A stretch of DNA of 64,000 nt from Paenibacillus kribbensis (GTDB lineage Bacteria > Bacillota > Bacilli > Paenibacillales > Paenibacillaceae). A program made the position numbers and the translations under genes. How positions within the stretch are numbered: the stretch's first letter is position 1; every line of letters begins with the position of its first letter. The DNA lies in the NCBI RefSeq assembly GCF_002240415.1, contig NZ_CP020028.1, positions 3,373,501 to 3,437,500 on the forward strand, written 5' to 3'. Of this stretch, positions 45,951-55,708 are shown piece after piece. The notes beneath the pieces are model-generated. The model searched no databases and was not told the DNA's origin. It was given only the letters and a program-made list of their open reading frames with translations.

Positions 45951-48527
45951 TTAGCGCTCCACTGTTTCCATGACGAACGCTTCAATAATGTCGGATTCCT
46001 TAACATCATTATAGCCATCAAGGGTGATACCACATTCATAACCTTGGGCAACTTCTTTTGCGTCGTCCTTAAAGCGTTTCAGTGAGTCGATTTTACCTTC
46101 AAAAATGACGATGCCGTCACGAATCAGGCGTGCTTCTGCTGAACGGGTAATTTTACCGGACGTCACCATACAACCAGCGATCGTACCGACTTTAGTAACT
46201 TTGAATACGTTACGAACTTCAGCGTGTCCGATCACATTTTCCTTATATTCAGGGTCCAGCATGCCTTTCATAGCCTGCTCGATTTCTTCAATGACATTGT
46301 AAATGACGCGATGCAGACGAATGTCCACTTTTTCAGCTTCCGCTGTAGATTTCGCCTGATTATCAGGACGAACGTTAAAACCAATGACAATGGCATTGGA
46401 AGCCGCAGCCAAAATAATATCGGATTCGGTGATTGCACCTGCACCACTGTGAAGAATTTTGACGCGTACACCTTCAACTTCAATCTTGTTCAAGGAGCCT
46501 TTCAGCGCTTCGACAGAACCTTGTACATCACCTTTGATAATGACGTTCAGATCCTTCATCTCACCATCCTTGATATGTTGGAACAGATCATCCAGCGTTA
46601 CGCGGGTGTTGCTGCCCAGATCGGACTGACGCTGCGTGATCGCACGTTTATCCGCGATAGCACGGGCTTTGCGCTCATCCTCAAACACCATGAACGGATC
46701 GCCAGCGAGTGGAACTTCTGTCAAACCAGTAATTTCAACTGGTGTGGAAGGCCCAGCTTCCTTGAGACGACGACCTTTATCGTTGACCATGGCACGTACA
46801 CGTCCGAAGCAGTTCCCCGCTACGAAGGCATCCCCGACTTTCAGAGTACCGTTCTGCACAAGCACACGAGCTACAGAACCGCGGCCCTTATCCAACTCAG
46901 CCTCAATGATAGTACCGCGTGCCCGTTTGTCCGGGTTCGCTTTGTATTCGTTCACTTCAGCTACCAGCAGAATCATTTCGAGCAGATCTTCCAGACCCAT
47001 TCTTTGTTTCGCTGAGACGTTGACGAAAATGGTATCTCCGCCCCACTCTTCAGGTACCAACTCATATTCAGTCAGTTCCTGCTTCACTTTATCCGGGTTC
47101 GCATCCGGTTTGTCAATCTTGTTCACAGCCACGATAATAGGCAAACCTGCCGCTTTCGCATGGTTGATGGCTTCGACCGTCTGTGGCATAACACCGTCGT
47201 CAGCTGCAACCACGATAATCGTCATATCTGTAACTTGAGCACCACGAGCACGCATTGCAGTAAAGGCCTCGTGACCCGGTGTATCCAAGAAAGTGATTTT
47301 TTTACCGTTAATTTCAACCTGGTATGCACCGATATGCTGTGTAATACCACCGGCTTCGCCACCTGTTACATTCGTGGAGCGAATAGCATCCAGCAAAGTG
47401 GTTTTACCATGATCGACGTGACCCATGATTGTTACAACTGGTGGACGTGTTTTCAAATCCGCTGGATCATCATTTTCTTCCACCGTTTCAAAACGATCTT
47501 CTTCGACCGGAATCTTCACTTCGACTTCAACGCCAAAATCACCAGCCAGTAAAAGAATGGTATCCATATCCAGTTCCTGATTGATTGTCGCCATTGTTCC
47601 GAGCATAATCAGCTTTTTGATAACTTCTGACGCATCCTTGTGAAGCAGCTTCGCTGTTTCGCCTACGGTCATCTCGCCACGTACAATAATTTTCTTAGGC
47701 GTATTGTCGATTTTCTCACGGCGCTCCTGCGGTTGGCCTTTACCACGGTTGTTAAATTTCCCGCCACGATTGTTACCACCGCGATTATTGCCACCACGGC
47801 CACCGCCGTTACCACCACGTCCTCCGCCTTGACGGTTATCGTCGAAACGACCTTGACCGGAACGGTTATTTCCGTTACTGAAGTTACTGCCTGTACGATT
47901 GCCACCACCATTACGGTTGGCATTGCCGCTTCCCGTAGATGAAGATGTTCTTACTGCCGTTCCACCTTGGCTACTCCCTTGAGAACGCGTACCTGTGTTG
48001 CTAGCGGAACGCTGTTGTCCCCCTTGTTGTTGACCATTACTGCGGTTCTGGCTGCCCTGCTGGCCACTTGGTTTATTCGCACTTTGCTGACTGCGGTTTT
48101 GACCGCCCTGCTGACTACCTTGCGCTTTTGGAGCGCTGCTTCGACTACTGTTTTGGTTGTTATTTGTCCTATTCATACTTACCTGCTTTTCCTGTTGATT
48201 TTTGGTTTGCTCAGTTGAATGATTACTGTTCTGATTTGAACCGGTCTGACTTGAACCAGTCCGACTTGAACCGTTCTGGCTTGAGCCAGCCTGATTCGAG
48301 CTCACTTGCGCCGTGTCTGCTCCACCTTGCTTGGCCGCAGCATTGGATTTGATATTCTTAAAAAAATTTTCCACTTTGCCTACGGCATCATGTTCCATGA
48401 CGCTCATATGGTTGTTTACGGGAATATCCAGCCGTTTAAGAATGGTGATAATTTCTTTGCTGCTCATGTTCAACGATTTGGCGTATTCGTATACCCGCAC
48501 TTTGTCTTTGCTTTCTTGTTTACTCAA
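45951..48527 (-). CDS. infB: Translation initiation factor IF-2
   Basis: 858 residues. An N-terminal IF2N helix ([15 protein letters not shown]) is followed by a long disordered region of Ser/Asn/Gln/Gly (about 70-270) rich in short repeats, a second IF2N, the GTPase domain with [12 protein letters not shown] at about residue 367, and domains II-IV. It places initiator tRNA on the ribosome. The start is TTG at 48527, overlapping the ylxQ stop by eight bases, with GGAGGTGGAG as SD. The disordered region is longer and more repetitive than in Bacillus. Confidence 0.97.
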   Translation of the reverse strand: MSKQESKDKVRVYEYAKSLNMSSKEIITILKRLDIPVNNHMSVMEHDAVGKVENFFKNIKSNAAAKQGGADTAQVSSNQAGSSQNGSSRTGSSQTGSNQNSNHSTEQTKNQQEKQVSMNRTNNNQNSSRSSAPKAQGSQQGGQNRSQQSANKPSGQQGSQNRSNGQQQGGQQRSASNTGTRSQGSSQGGTAVRTSSSTGSGNANRNGGGNRTGSNFSNGNNRSGQGRFDDNRQGGGRGGNGGGRGGNNRGGNNRGGKFNNRGKGQPQERREKIDNTPKKIIVRGEMTVGETAKLLHKDASEVIKKLIMLGTMATINQELDMDTILLLAGDFGVEVEVKIPVEEDRFETVEENDDPADLKTRPPVVTIMGHVDHGKTTLLDAIRSTNVTGGEAGGITQHIGAYQVEINGKKITFLDTPGHEAFTAMRARGAQVTDMTIIVVAADDGVMPQTVEAINHAKAAGLPIIVAVNKIDKPDANPDKVKQELTEYELVPEEWGGDTIFVNVSAKQRMGLEDLLEMILLVAEVNEYKANPDKRARGTIIEAELDKGRGSVARVLVQNGTLKVGDAFVAGNCFGRVRAMVNDKGRRLKEAGPSTPVEITGLTEVPLAGDPFMVFEDERKARAIADKRAITQRQSDLGSNTRVTLDDLFQHIKDGEMKDLNVIIKGDVQGSVEALKGSLNKIEVEGVRVKILHSGAGAITESDIILAAASNAIVIGFNVRPDNQAKSTAEAEKVDIRLHRVIYNVIEEIEQAMKGMLDPEYKENVIGHAEVRNVFKVTKVGTIAGCMVTSGKITRSAEARLIRDGIVIFEGKIDSLKRFKDDAKEVAQGYECGITLDGYNDVKESDIIEAFVMETVER
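48232..48302. repeat. 15-bp coding repeats in infB
   Basis: About five units of the form TTGAACCRGTCTGAC (plus strand) encode the Ser-Ser/Asn-Gln-X-Gly repeats of the IF-2 N-terminal region. Confidence 0.7.
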
Positions 48528-48843
48528 TATACTCCACCTCCGACATTATCCCCGCATGTTTCATGATCAATTTCGCGAATCCTTGATCCGTCACAGCCAG
48601 CACAACCCGTTCAGGTTTGCCGATACTGCTTCCCAAGCTTTCCCGGTCAAATCCTATCAATAAGGGGATTTTGTACGTCCCGCATTTGTCGCGGAATTTC
48701 TTTTGAGTATTCATTGAAGCATCTTTTGCAAGAATGACCAGCTTGGCTTCTGAAGACCTGATCGCTTTATAAACGGTCTCATCACCTGTTAGCAGCTTGC
48801 CAGCTCTCATGGCAAGACCCAATCCAGACAGCGCCTTATTCAT
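48520..48843 (-). CDS. ylxQ: YlxQ, L7Ae-family RNA-binding protein
   Basis: 107 residues, L7Ae/L30e/S12e fold with [14 protein letters not shown] and LVILAKDAS. Probably binds kink-turn RNA; the cellular target is not established. The ATG lies within the last codons of ylxR, and the frame is open to 48897. Confidence 0.9.
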   Translation of the reverse strand: MNKALSGLGLAMRAGKLLTGDETVYKAIRSSEAKLVILAKDASMNTQKKFRDKCGTYKIPLLIGFDRESLGSSIGKPERVVLAVTDQGFAKLIMKHAGIMSEVEYIE

Positions 48844-49144
48844 CCTGCACGCTGCCTTGTGCCGCCAGGAATTCTTCCTCGACGGCAGCAAAATCACGAC
48901 TTAGCTGCTCATAGATGTCAGGATGAACCGAGTGCTTCAATGCTCGATCCAGTGCTTTGCTTTTTTGAGCCAGCTTGAAGCAGGCGGCTTTGCCGCACAA
49001 GTAAGCACCGCGTCCTGACTTTTTACCAGTCAAGTCAATCAGCACTTCGTCTTCAGGGGTTTTAACGACACGGATCAACTGCTTCTTTGGCATCATTTCA
49101 TGACAGGCCACACATTTGCGCAAAGGTATCTTTCTCTGTTTCAT
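48836..49144 (-). CDS. ylxR: YlxR/RnpM, DUF448 protein
   Basis: 102 residues. CVACHEM near the N-terminus and the conserved GRGAYLC loop define the family. It binds RNA; in Bacillus it has been linked to RNase P activity and to glucose-responsive gene control. Located after nusA as in all relatives. A short Glu/Ala-rich tail is added. Confidence 0.92.
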   Translation of the reverse strand: MKQRKIPLRKCVACHEMMPKKQLIRVVKTPEDEVLIDLTGKKSGRGAYLCGKAACFKLAQKSKALDRALKHSVHPDIYEQLSRDFAAVEEEFLAAQGSVQDE

Positions 49145-49167
49145 GCATTAACCCCCCTACACTCCGC

Positions 49168-50265
49168 TTAGTCTACAGAAACGGAATCCTGATGCATTTC
49201 ATCGGTGGATGTTCTTGGTCTGCCAAGCTCTTCCTCCGCCTGTGTTTCACTCTTAATATCAATTTTCCAGCCAGTAAGCTTAGCAGCAAGACGAGCATTC
49301 TGCCCTTTAATGCCAATAGCCAGAGAAAGCTGATAATCCGGCACAATGACGCGCGCCATCTTTTCTTCTTCAAATACCTGTACCTCAAGTACTTTAGAAG
49401 GGCTTAACGCATTAGCAACGTATTCGTCAACGTTATCGGAATAGCGCACGATGTCAATTTTTTCGCCACGCAGCTCATTCACAATGGTTTGTACCCGTGT
49501 TCCTCTAGGTCCTACACAGGAGCCTACCGGATCAACCTCTTCATTGCGGGAATGAACCGCGATTTTAGAACGGAAGCCTGCTTCACGCGCTACAGAACGA
49601 ATCTCTACCACACCGTCAAAAATTTCAGGCACTTCGAGTTCAAACAAACGCTTAAGCAGACCGGGATGTGAGCGGGACAGCATAATTTGCGGCCCTTTAG
49701 TTGTGTTCTCCACCTTGGTAATATAGGCCTTAATCCGATCCAGATGGTTGAATTTCTCATTTGGCATCAGCTCGCTCAACGGCAGAACCGCTTCTACCTT
49801 GCCCAAATCAATATAAATATTGCGTGGGTCTTGGCGCTGTACAGTTCCTGTTACAATATCTTCTTCCTTGTCCACAAACTTGTTGTAGATCAAGCCCCGT
49901 TCCGCTTCGCGGATACGCTGGGTCACAACCTGCTTCGCTGTTTGTGCAGCAATCCGTCCAAAATCACGTGGTGTAACTTCAATTTCAGCGATATCCTCCA
50001 ACTGAAAATGCGGATTAATTTCACGAGCTGCTGGCAACGAAATCTCGGTGCGAGGGTCCAATACCTCCTCAACAATCAGCTTGCGCGCATATACCTTAAT
50101 GACTCCCGAGTTGCGGTTCATATCAACACGGACGTTCTGTGCGGTATTGAAATTCCGTTTGTAGCTGGAAATCAAGGCTGCTTCAATGGCCTCAAACAGC
50201 ACATCCTTGCTGATCCCCTTTTCTCTTTCCAACTCGTTCATTGCTTCAATAAAATCCATACTCAT
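49168..50265 (-). CDS. nusA: Transcription termination/antitermination factor NusA
   Basis: 365 residues. Domains in order: the RNA-polymerase-binding N-terminal domain, S1, and two KH domains (DPVGSCVGPRGTRVQTIVNELRGEKID), without the acidic repeats of the Escherichia coli protein. Increases pausing and intrinsic termination. Two ATGs (50265, 50259) follow GGGGGAG; the first has the better spacing. Confidence 0.96.
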   Translation of the reverse strand: MSMDFIEAMNELEREKGISKDVLFEAIEAALISSYKRNFNTAQNVRVDMNRNSGVIKVYARKLIVEEVLDPRTEISLPAAREINPHFQLEDIAEIEVTPRDFGRIAAQTAKQVVTQRIREAERGLIYNKFVDKEEDIVTGTVQRQDPRNIYIDLGKVEAVLPLSELMPNEKFNHLDRIKAYITKVENTTKGPQIMLSRSHPGLLKRLFELEVPEIFDGVVEIRSVAREAGFRSKIAVHSRNEEVDPVGSCVGPRGTRVQTIVNELRGEKIDIVRYSDNVDEYVANALSPSKVLEVQVFEEEKMARVIVPDYQLSLAIGIKGQNARLAAKLTGWKIDIKSETQAEEELGRPRTSTDEMHQDSVSVD

Positions 50266-50365
50266 GGATTACTGCTCCCCCTTTCAAATGATGGCACCTG
50301 TGTCCTGGTCAGCACACGAGGTATAAAACATGAAGTCATGTCAAACAGCAACAGTCAAATCCAAA

Positions 50366-50827
50366 TTAAAATATGATCGCGAGCCTTGCACCAGCTACCT
50401 TTTCATAAGGTATGGCATGCTTCTTTTGTCCGCTTTGAACGGTGAGCTCCCCATCTTCAAAAGAAAGCAGACGACCTTCAAATTCCTTCAGGCCGTTGAT
50501 CGGCTCGTATGTAGTAACAAATACATTTTTGCCTACCGCTTTAGTTACGTCCTCCGCTTTTTTCAGCGGTCTCTCGGCACCTGGTGAGGATACTTCCAGA
50601 AAATATGCTGTAGAAACCGGATCATTCTCATCCAGCTTTTGGCTCAGATATTCACTGATCATACTACAGTCGTCCAGATCAATTCCTCCGTCTTTGTCCA
50701 CAAAAACGCGAAGAAACCAGTTGCTGCCCTCTTTGACATACTCGACATCGACCAGTTCAAAGCCATGCTCATCAAAATAAGGTTGGGCCATTTCTTCTAC
50801 TGCTGACTTGATCTTTGGTGTGCTCAA
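50366..50827 (-). CDS. rimP: Ribosome maturation factor RimP
   Basis: 153 residues. RimP N- and C-terminal domains; the motif VEVSSPGAERPLK (as LEVSSPGAERPL) is clear. Acts in 30S maturation. The start is TTG at 50827 nine bases after GGAGG. First gene of the nusA operon. Confidence 0.94.
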   Translation of the reverse strand: MSTPKIKSAVEEMAQPYFDEHGFELVDVEYVKEGSNWFLRVFVDKDGGIDLDDCSMISEYLSQKLDENDPVSTAYFLEVSSPGAERPLKKAEDVTKAVGKNVFVTTYEPINGLKEFEGRLLSFEDGELTVQSGQKKHAIPYEKVAGARLAIIF

Positions 50828-50958
50828 AGATTATAACCTCCAAAAGTAAACTTTCCTGTGGTGAAAAAAGACGCCCCATTACGATGGACAATGCTTCTTC
50901 ATCACCGGCATTTTCCATTTTTATTTGATGTAATGTTCATTTCGGGCTCACTGCAAAT

Positions 50959-50976
50959 AAACCGGCTTACCGGTTT
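50959..50976 (-). promoter_or_regulatory. Second leader hairpin upstream of rimP
   Basis: AAACCGG-TAAG-CCGGTTT, a compact 7-bp hairpin in the 311-bp gap between polC and rimP. The remaining leader (50828-50958) shows no clear element. Confidence 0.5.
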
Positions 50977-51022
50977 TGGCCCAAAAATAACGTTTTCACG
51001 TTGTAACTGTATATCAAACAGT

Positions 51023-51046
51023 AAAGAGTGGGTTTCCCCACTCTTT
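51023..51046 (-). terminator. Attenuator-like hairpin in the rimP-nusA leader
   Basis: A perfect 10-bp stem AAAGAGTGGG / CCCACTCTTT with loop GAAA is followed by ACTGTTTG, an interrupted U-tract. It lies about 35 nt downstream of the promoter at 51081-51109 and 195 nt before rimP. It may also end polC transcripts. Confidence 0.65.
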
Positions 51047-51080
51047 TAGCAACGGTTTTATCTCCATGATTACCAAAAAA

Positions 51081-51109
51081 ATTATATCATAACCGTAGTT
51101 ATGTGACAA
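51081..51109 (-). promoter_or_regulatory. Promoter of the rimP-nusA-infB operon
   Basis: TTGTCA (51104-51109) and TATAAT (51081-51086) with exact 17-nt spacing, directly after polC. Confidence 0.85.
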
Positions 51110-51138
51110 GTGCCAGAGCTTGACTACTGTGGTTCGGA

Positions 51139-54100
51139 TTAAAACAGAGACAGCTGATTACTCTCTGGCAGACCTCGAAAGCACCCCATCTGGGACAGCA
51201 TTTCGACAATGGTTTTACTGGCCTTCGACTTTTGCTGAAAATCCTCGACAGACAAAAATTCACCCTGTTCACGGGCAGCCGCGATGTTACGCGCCGCGTT
51301 TTCACCAATCCCCTGAAGGGCTCCAAACGGCGGAATGAGCGAATCTCCATCCACTTTGAAGCGTGTAGCTTCGGAACGGTACAAATCAATCGATTTGAAA
51401 CTGAAGCCGCGAGCTGTCATTTCCAAAGCCATTTCCAGGATTGGCAGCATCCCTTTTTCCTTTTGCGAGGCCTGGAAGCCAAGCTGCTCGATCTCGACAA
51501 TTTTCTTTCCAATTGCATCATATCCCTGACAACACAGTTCAATATCAAAATCGGCTGCACGTACGGAGAAGTAAGTCGCATAATATTCTATCGGATGATA
51601 CAGCTTGAAATACGCTGTACGCACCGCTGAAATAACATAGGCTGCGGCATGCGCCTTCGGAAACATGTACTGGATTTTCAGACAGGAATCAATGTACCAC
51701 TGCGGCACCTTGCATTTTTTCATTTCCTCAATCCATTCGGCACTAAGACCCTTACCTTTACGCACGCTCTCCGTAATTTTAAAGGCCAGACCTGCGTCCA
51801 TCCCCGCCTTGTAAATCAAAAACAGCATGATATCATCCCGGCAACCAATTACAGTCTTGATGTTGCAGGTATTATTTTTGATTAACTCCTGCGCGTTCCC
51901 CAGCCATACGCCCGTACCGTGAGACAAACCGGAGATTTGCAGTAAATCGGCAAAAGAGCTCGGCTGCGACTCTACCAGCATTTGGCGTACAAACTTCGTC
52001 CCCATCTCTGGTACACCATAGGTTGCGACAGGTGTGCGGATTTGCTGTGGTGTTACACCGAGTGCCTCCGTGGAGTTGAACATGCTCATCACTTTGGGAT
52101 CATTCATGGGGATCGTCGTCGGGTCAACCCCGGTCAAATCCTGAAGCATCCTCATCATGGTCGGATCATCATGGCCCAGAATATCGAGCTTGAGCAAGTT
52201 CGCATCAAAAGCGTGATAATCAAAATGCGTCGTTTTCCATTCCGAGCTCGTATCATCAGCCGGGTACTGCACCGGCGTAATGTCCTCGACCTCAATATAA
52301 TCGGGAACAACCACAATCCCGCCCGGATGCTGTCCGGTACTGCGTTTTACACCTGTACAACCGGAAGCCAGCCTGTTCAGCTCGGCTCCGCGCCATTTTT
52401 TATGATGTGCCTCTTCATATTTTTTGGCAAATCCAAACGCCGTTTTCTCAGCAACCGTACCGATGGTTCCTGCACGGAAAACACTTTTTTCACCAAACAG
52501 CACTTTCGTATAGTTATGCGCGACAGGCTGATATTCTCCGGAGAAGTTCAAGTCAATATCGGGAACTTTATCTCCTTTAAAGCCGAGGAACGTTTCAAAT
52601 GGTATATCCTGTCCCTCACCCTTAAGCTTGCCACCGCAATTCGGACAGTTCTTGTCTGGCAAGTCAAACCCGCTCGGCACACTTCCATCCAAAAACCATT
52701 CACTGTGTCTGCATTCAGGATTAACGCAAATATAATGAGCAGGCAATGGATTAACCTCGGAAATACCGAGGAAAGTAGCTACCACAGAAGAACCGACAGA
52801 GCCCCGTGAACCTACCAGGTATCCATCCTGATTAGACTTTTTAACCAGACGCTCGGAAATGAGATAGTTAGCGGAGAACCCGTATTTGATAATAGGCTCC
52901 AATTCTTTTTCAAGACGAGCTACAACGACCTCGGGCAAGGATTCGCCATAGATGGATTGAGCCGTCTCATAGCATGTATTACGGATCTCCTCATCTGCTC
53001 CGTCCAGCAATGGCGTAAACAGCTTGTCAGGGAACAATTCCAGTTCCTCAAACCGCTCCGCCAGCTCGCTTGTGTTGGTCACAACAACCTCATAAGCTTT
53101 TTCCTCACCCAAAAACTCAAACTCTGCCAGCATTTCATCCGTTGTCCGCAAATGAGCATCCGGCTTACGGATATCTTTTAACGGGCTAAACCCGGTAATG
53201 CCGTGTATGGTGATATCACGATACAGCTTATCGCGAGTCTCCAAATAGTGAACATTGCCTGTAGCAATAACCGGCTTATCAAGCCGCTTTCCTATTTCGC
53301 ATACTTTGCGTATGGCCGTTTTGAGAGCGTCAGGTCCGCTTACCAGCTGCTTTTCCACCAGATGCATATACATTGTTAAAGGTTGAATCTCCAACACATC
53401 ATAAAACTGTGCAACTTCCTCGGCTTCTTCCTCGGATTTATTCAACACAGCCTCGAAAAACTCTCCCTTTTCGCAGCCGGAAATAATAAGCAATCCCTCT
53501 CTCATTTCCGACAATTTAGATTTAGGAATACAAGGCACACGCTTGAAATATTCGGTATGAGACATTGAAACCAGCTTGTACAGATTTTTTTTACCTATCG
53601 GATTCAGGGCATAAATGCAGCAGTGGAAGGGACGAGCGGTTGATAAATCCTTCCCAACATAGTCATTCAAGCGATCGAGCATTTGCAAACCCTTAATTTG
53701 TTCCGCATCATTGAGCAATCCGTTCAACACTTCTGCCAACGCAACGGTATCATCAATAGCCCGGTGATGGCTTTCGAGCGCAACCTTATACTTAGCCGTC
53801 AGCGTATTTAATCGGTGATTTTTCAGCGTCGGAAACAGCAAGCGGGCCAGTTCCAGCGTATCCAGCACCGGATTGGTCATTTCAGGCAACCCCATCTTTC
53901 GAAGCATTGCCTGGATGAAGCCAACATCAAATCGCGCATTATGGGCAACCAGCACGGCATCGCCAACAAAATCGACGAACTCTTTCATAACCGGTTCCAC
54001 ATCCGGTGCATCCTTGACCATTTCATCGTTAATGTTGGTCAGTTGCTGGATATTGTAGGGAATACGCTCATGCGGATTCACAAAGGTCGCATAACGGTCA

Positions 54101-55455
54101 ATTTCCTTGCCTTCATACATTTTGACAGCCGCTATCTCAATGATTTTATTTTGCGTGACGGACAAACCGGTGGTTTCAATATCAAAAACGACATAGGTCG
54201 CTGTTTTCAAATTTAACGACTGCGCCTGCATCACAACCTCAACTGCGTCATTAACCACATTGGCCTCAATGCCGTAGATCATTTTAATTCCGTTTTTCTT
54301 GGCTGCCTTAGCGGCATCAGGATAGCATTGCACTCCACCATGATCGGTGACCGCAATCGCTTTGTGCCCCCACTTAGCGGCTGTTTTGACATATTGATCA
54401 ATCGAGGCTACAGCATCCATTGCGCTCATCTTTGTATGCAGATGGAATTCAACCCGCTTTTCCTCTGCGTTATCCTTACGTGTAGGCGGAGCCTGTACTT
54501 CAATCAGATCGGAAGGAATCATAACCAGCTCGGGAATTTGCATAAAACGATCGTATTCTACCCGCCCACGGACTTTGACCCATTTTCCGTTAGCCAGCAG
54601 GCTGAGCACTTTTAGATCTTCTTTTGTTTTAGCAAACATTTTCATCTGCAAGGAATCACTAAAGTCTGTCAAATAGAACGTAAACAACGTACTGCCATTG
54701 CGCAGCTCTTTACTATCCAGACCGAAGATCGTCCCCTGCAAAGTAACTTTCTTCTCTTCGTCCTGAATATCCTGCATCGGAACAGGCGGTTCTTTGATTT
54801 CATAACCAAATTGAAGCCGGACATCTCCCTCTTCCTCTTCTACAGGCGGCATTTCAGCTTCCATACTTTCCATCATTTTCTGAATAACTTCGCGTTCTTC
54901 CTGCATCTTCTTCTCTTGGAACTGTTGCAAAGCCTCCTGATTACTTTCACCGACCTGAATTTTAACGCGCATGGAGAGTCCAAAATATTTGTCGTAAAAT
55001 TTGATAATAGCTTGGTCAATCTGTTTTTTACGCGCCAGCTCCAGCGACATGCTATCGCTCATCGTCAGTATGAACAGCCCATCTTCCCACTCATGCACAG
55101 CCCGATTCATCCAACCGTTTACAGAGGGAATTTCACGATGTACCCACTCCAGAAAAAGCTTCCAGTATTCACCGATAATATCACCAGGTTGAACCTGATC
55201 ACCATAATGAAATCGAAACGTTATTTTGGCGATATGATTCATCTTTTCCTGTACCTGAATGCAGAACGTACGATATACCTGAGCGGGAACCAGTGTCTCC
55301 TTGACAAGAATGATATTCCAGTCCTTATTGGTACGGCTAATTTCCACCTGATCAATCCAACCGTCCAAGAAATAAGGTTCAACCACTCCCGCAGGCATCA
55401 CAACCTGTTTCATCAGCAGTTCCAGCCGCCTTCTCTTTTCTTCAGCTCCGCCCAT
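51139..55455 (-). CDS. polC: DNA polymerase III PolC-type alpha subunit
   Basis: 1438 residues, the usual PolC length. Domains in order: N-terminal and OB fold, PHP (FHLHTKMSAMDAV, VTDHGG) split by the proofreading exonuclease (FDIETTGLS, HNARFDVGF), then the polymerase palm (PDIDLNFSGEYQP) and fingers, and a zinc-binding CxxC pair. Main replicative polymerase of low-GC Gram-positives. The ATG at 55455 is chosen because the earlier one at 55470 lies on the SD GGGGGGAG. Confidence 0.97.
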   Translation of the reverse strand: MGGAEEKRRRLELLMKQVVMPAGVVEPYFLDGWIDQVEISRTNKDWNIILVKETLVPAQVYRTFCIQVQEKMNHIAKITFRFHYGDQVQPGDIIGEYWKLFLEWVHREIPSVNGWMNRAVHEWEDGLFILTMSDSMSLELARKKQIDQAIIKFYDKYFGLSMRVKIQVGESNQEALQQFQEKKMQEEREVIQKMMESMEAEMPPVEEEEGDVRLQFGYEIKEPPVPMQDIQDEEKKVTLQGTIFGLDSKELRNGSTLFTFYLTDFSDSLQMKMFAKTKEDLKVLSLLANGKWVKVRGRVEYDRFMQIPELVMIPSDLIEVQAPPTRKDNAEEKRVEFHLHTKMSAMDAVASIDQYVKTAAKWGHKAIAVTDHGGVQCYPDAAKAAKKNGIKMIYGIEANVVNDAVEVVMQAQSLNLKTATYVVFDIETTGLSVTQNKIIEIAAVKMYEGKEIDRYATFVNPHERIPYNIQQLTNINDEMVKDAPDVEPVMKEFVDFVGDAVLVAHNARFDVGFIQAMLRKMGLPEMTNPVLDTLELARLLFPTLKNHRLNTLTAKYKVALESHHRAIDDTVALAEVLNGLLNDAEQIKGLQMLDRLNDYVGKDLSTARPFHCCIYALNPIGKKNLYKLVSMSHTEYFKRVPCIPKSKLSEMREGLLIISGCEKGEFFEAVLNKSEEEAEEVAQFYDVLEIQPLTMYMHLVEKQLVSGPDALKTAIRKVCEIGKRLDKPVIATGNVHYLETRDKLYRDITIHGITGFSPLKDIRKPDAHLRTTDEMLAEFEFLGEEKAYEVVVTNTSELAERFEELELFPDKLFTPLLDGADEEIRNTCYETAQSIYGESLPEVVVARLEKELEPIIKYGFSANYLISERLVKKSNQDGYLVGSRGSVGSSVVATFLGISEVNPLPAHYICVNPECRHSEWFLDGSVPSGFDLPDKNCPNCGGKLKGEGQDIPFETFLGFKGDKVPDIDLNFSGEYQPVAHNYTKVLFGEKSVFRAGTIGTVAEKTAFGFAKKYEEAHHKKWRGAELNRLASGCTGVKRSTGQHPGGIVVVPDYIEVEDITPVQYPADDTSSEWKTTHFDYHAFDANLLKLDILGHDDPTMMRMLQDLTGVDPTTIPMNDPKVMSMFNSTEALGVTPQQIRTPVATYGVPEMGTKFVRQMLVESQPSSFADLLQISGLSHGTGVWLGNAQELIKNNTCNIKTVIGCRDDIMLFLIYKAGMDAGLAFKITESVRKGKGLSAEWIEEMKKCKVPQWYIDSCLKIQYMFPKAHAAAYVISAVRTAYFKLYHPIEYYATYFSVRAADFDIELCCQGYDAIGKKIVEIEQLGFQASQKEKGMLPILEMALEMTARGFSFKSIDLYRSEATRFKVDGDSLIPPFGALQGIGENAARNIAAAREQGEFLSVEDFQQKSKASKTIVEMLSQMGCFRGLPESNQLSLF

Positions 55456-55546
55456 GGCTCTCCCCCCCATTTCCTAATAATTCTATCTTAGCTGTCTTTA
55501 AAGTGTACAGCGGTCTCCTCATCTTCAACTTTCATTCCGAAAACAT

Positions 55547-55591
55547 GAAAAGCTTCTGCGTCAAAAACATCTCCGACCGCAAAAGCTTTTC
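55547..55591 (-). terminator. Hairpin after proS
   Basis: GAAAAGCTTTTGCG / CGCAGAAGCTTTTC stem with one mismatch; only TTTT four bases later, so a weak terminator. The rest of the 55456-55708 gap shows nothing definite. Confidence 0.5.
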
Positions 55592-55708
55592 GTAGCCCTC
55601 CTCACCCCTCCAACGCGACAATATAAATCCTACGGGGCATTGCCACGTACAGTTATACTGTTGGCAGAGAAAATGAAGTGAGTATAATGGGTTTGCTTTA
55701 CTTCTTTA

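Noticed and set aside
46224..47015. 263-codon plus-strand frame opposite infB
   Set aside because: Antisense to the conserved IF-2 domains; composition typical of a shadow frame.
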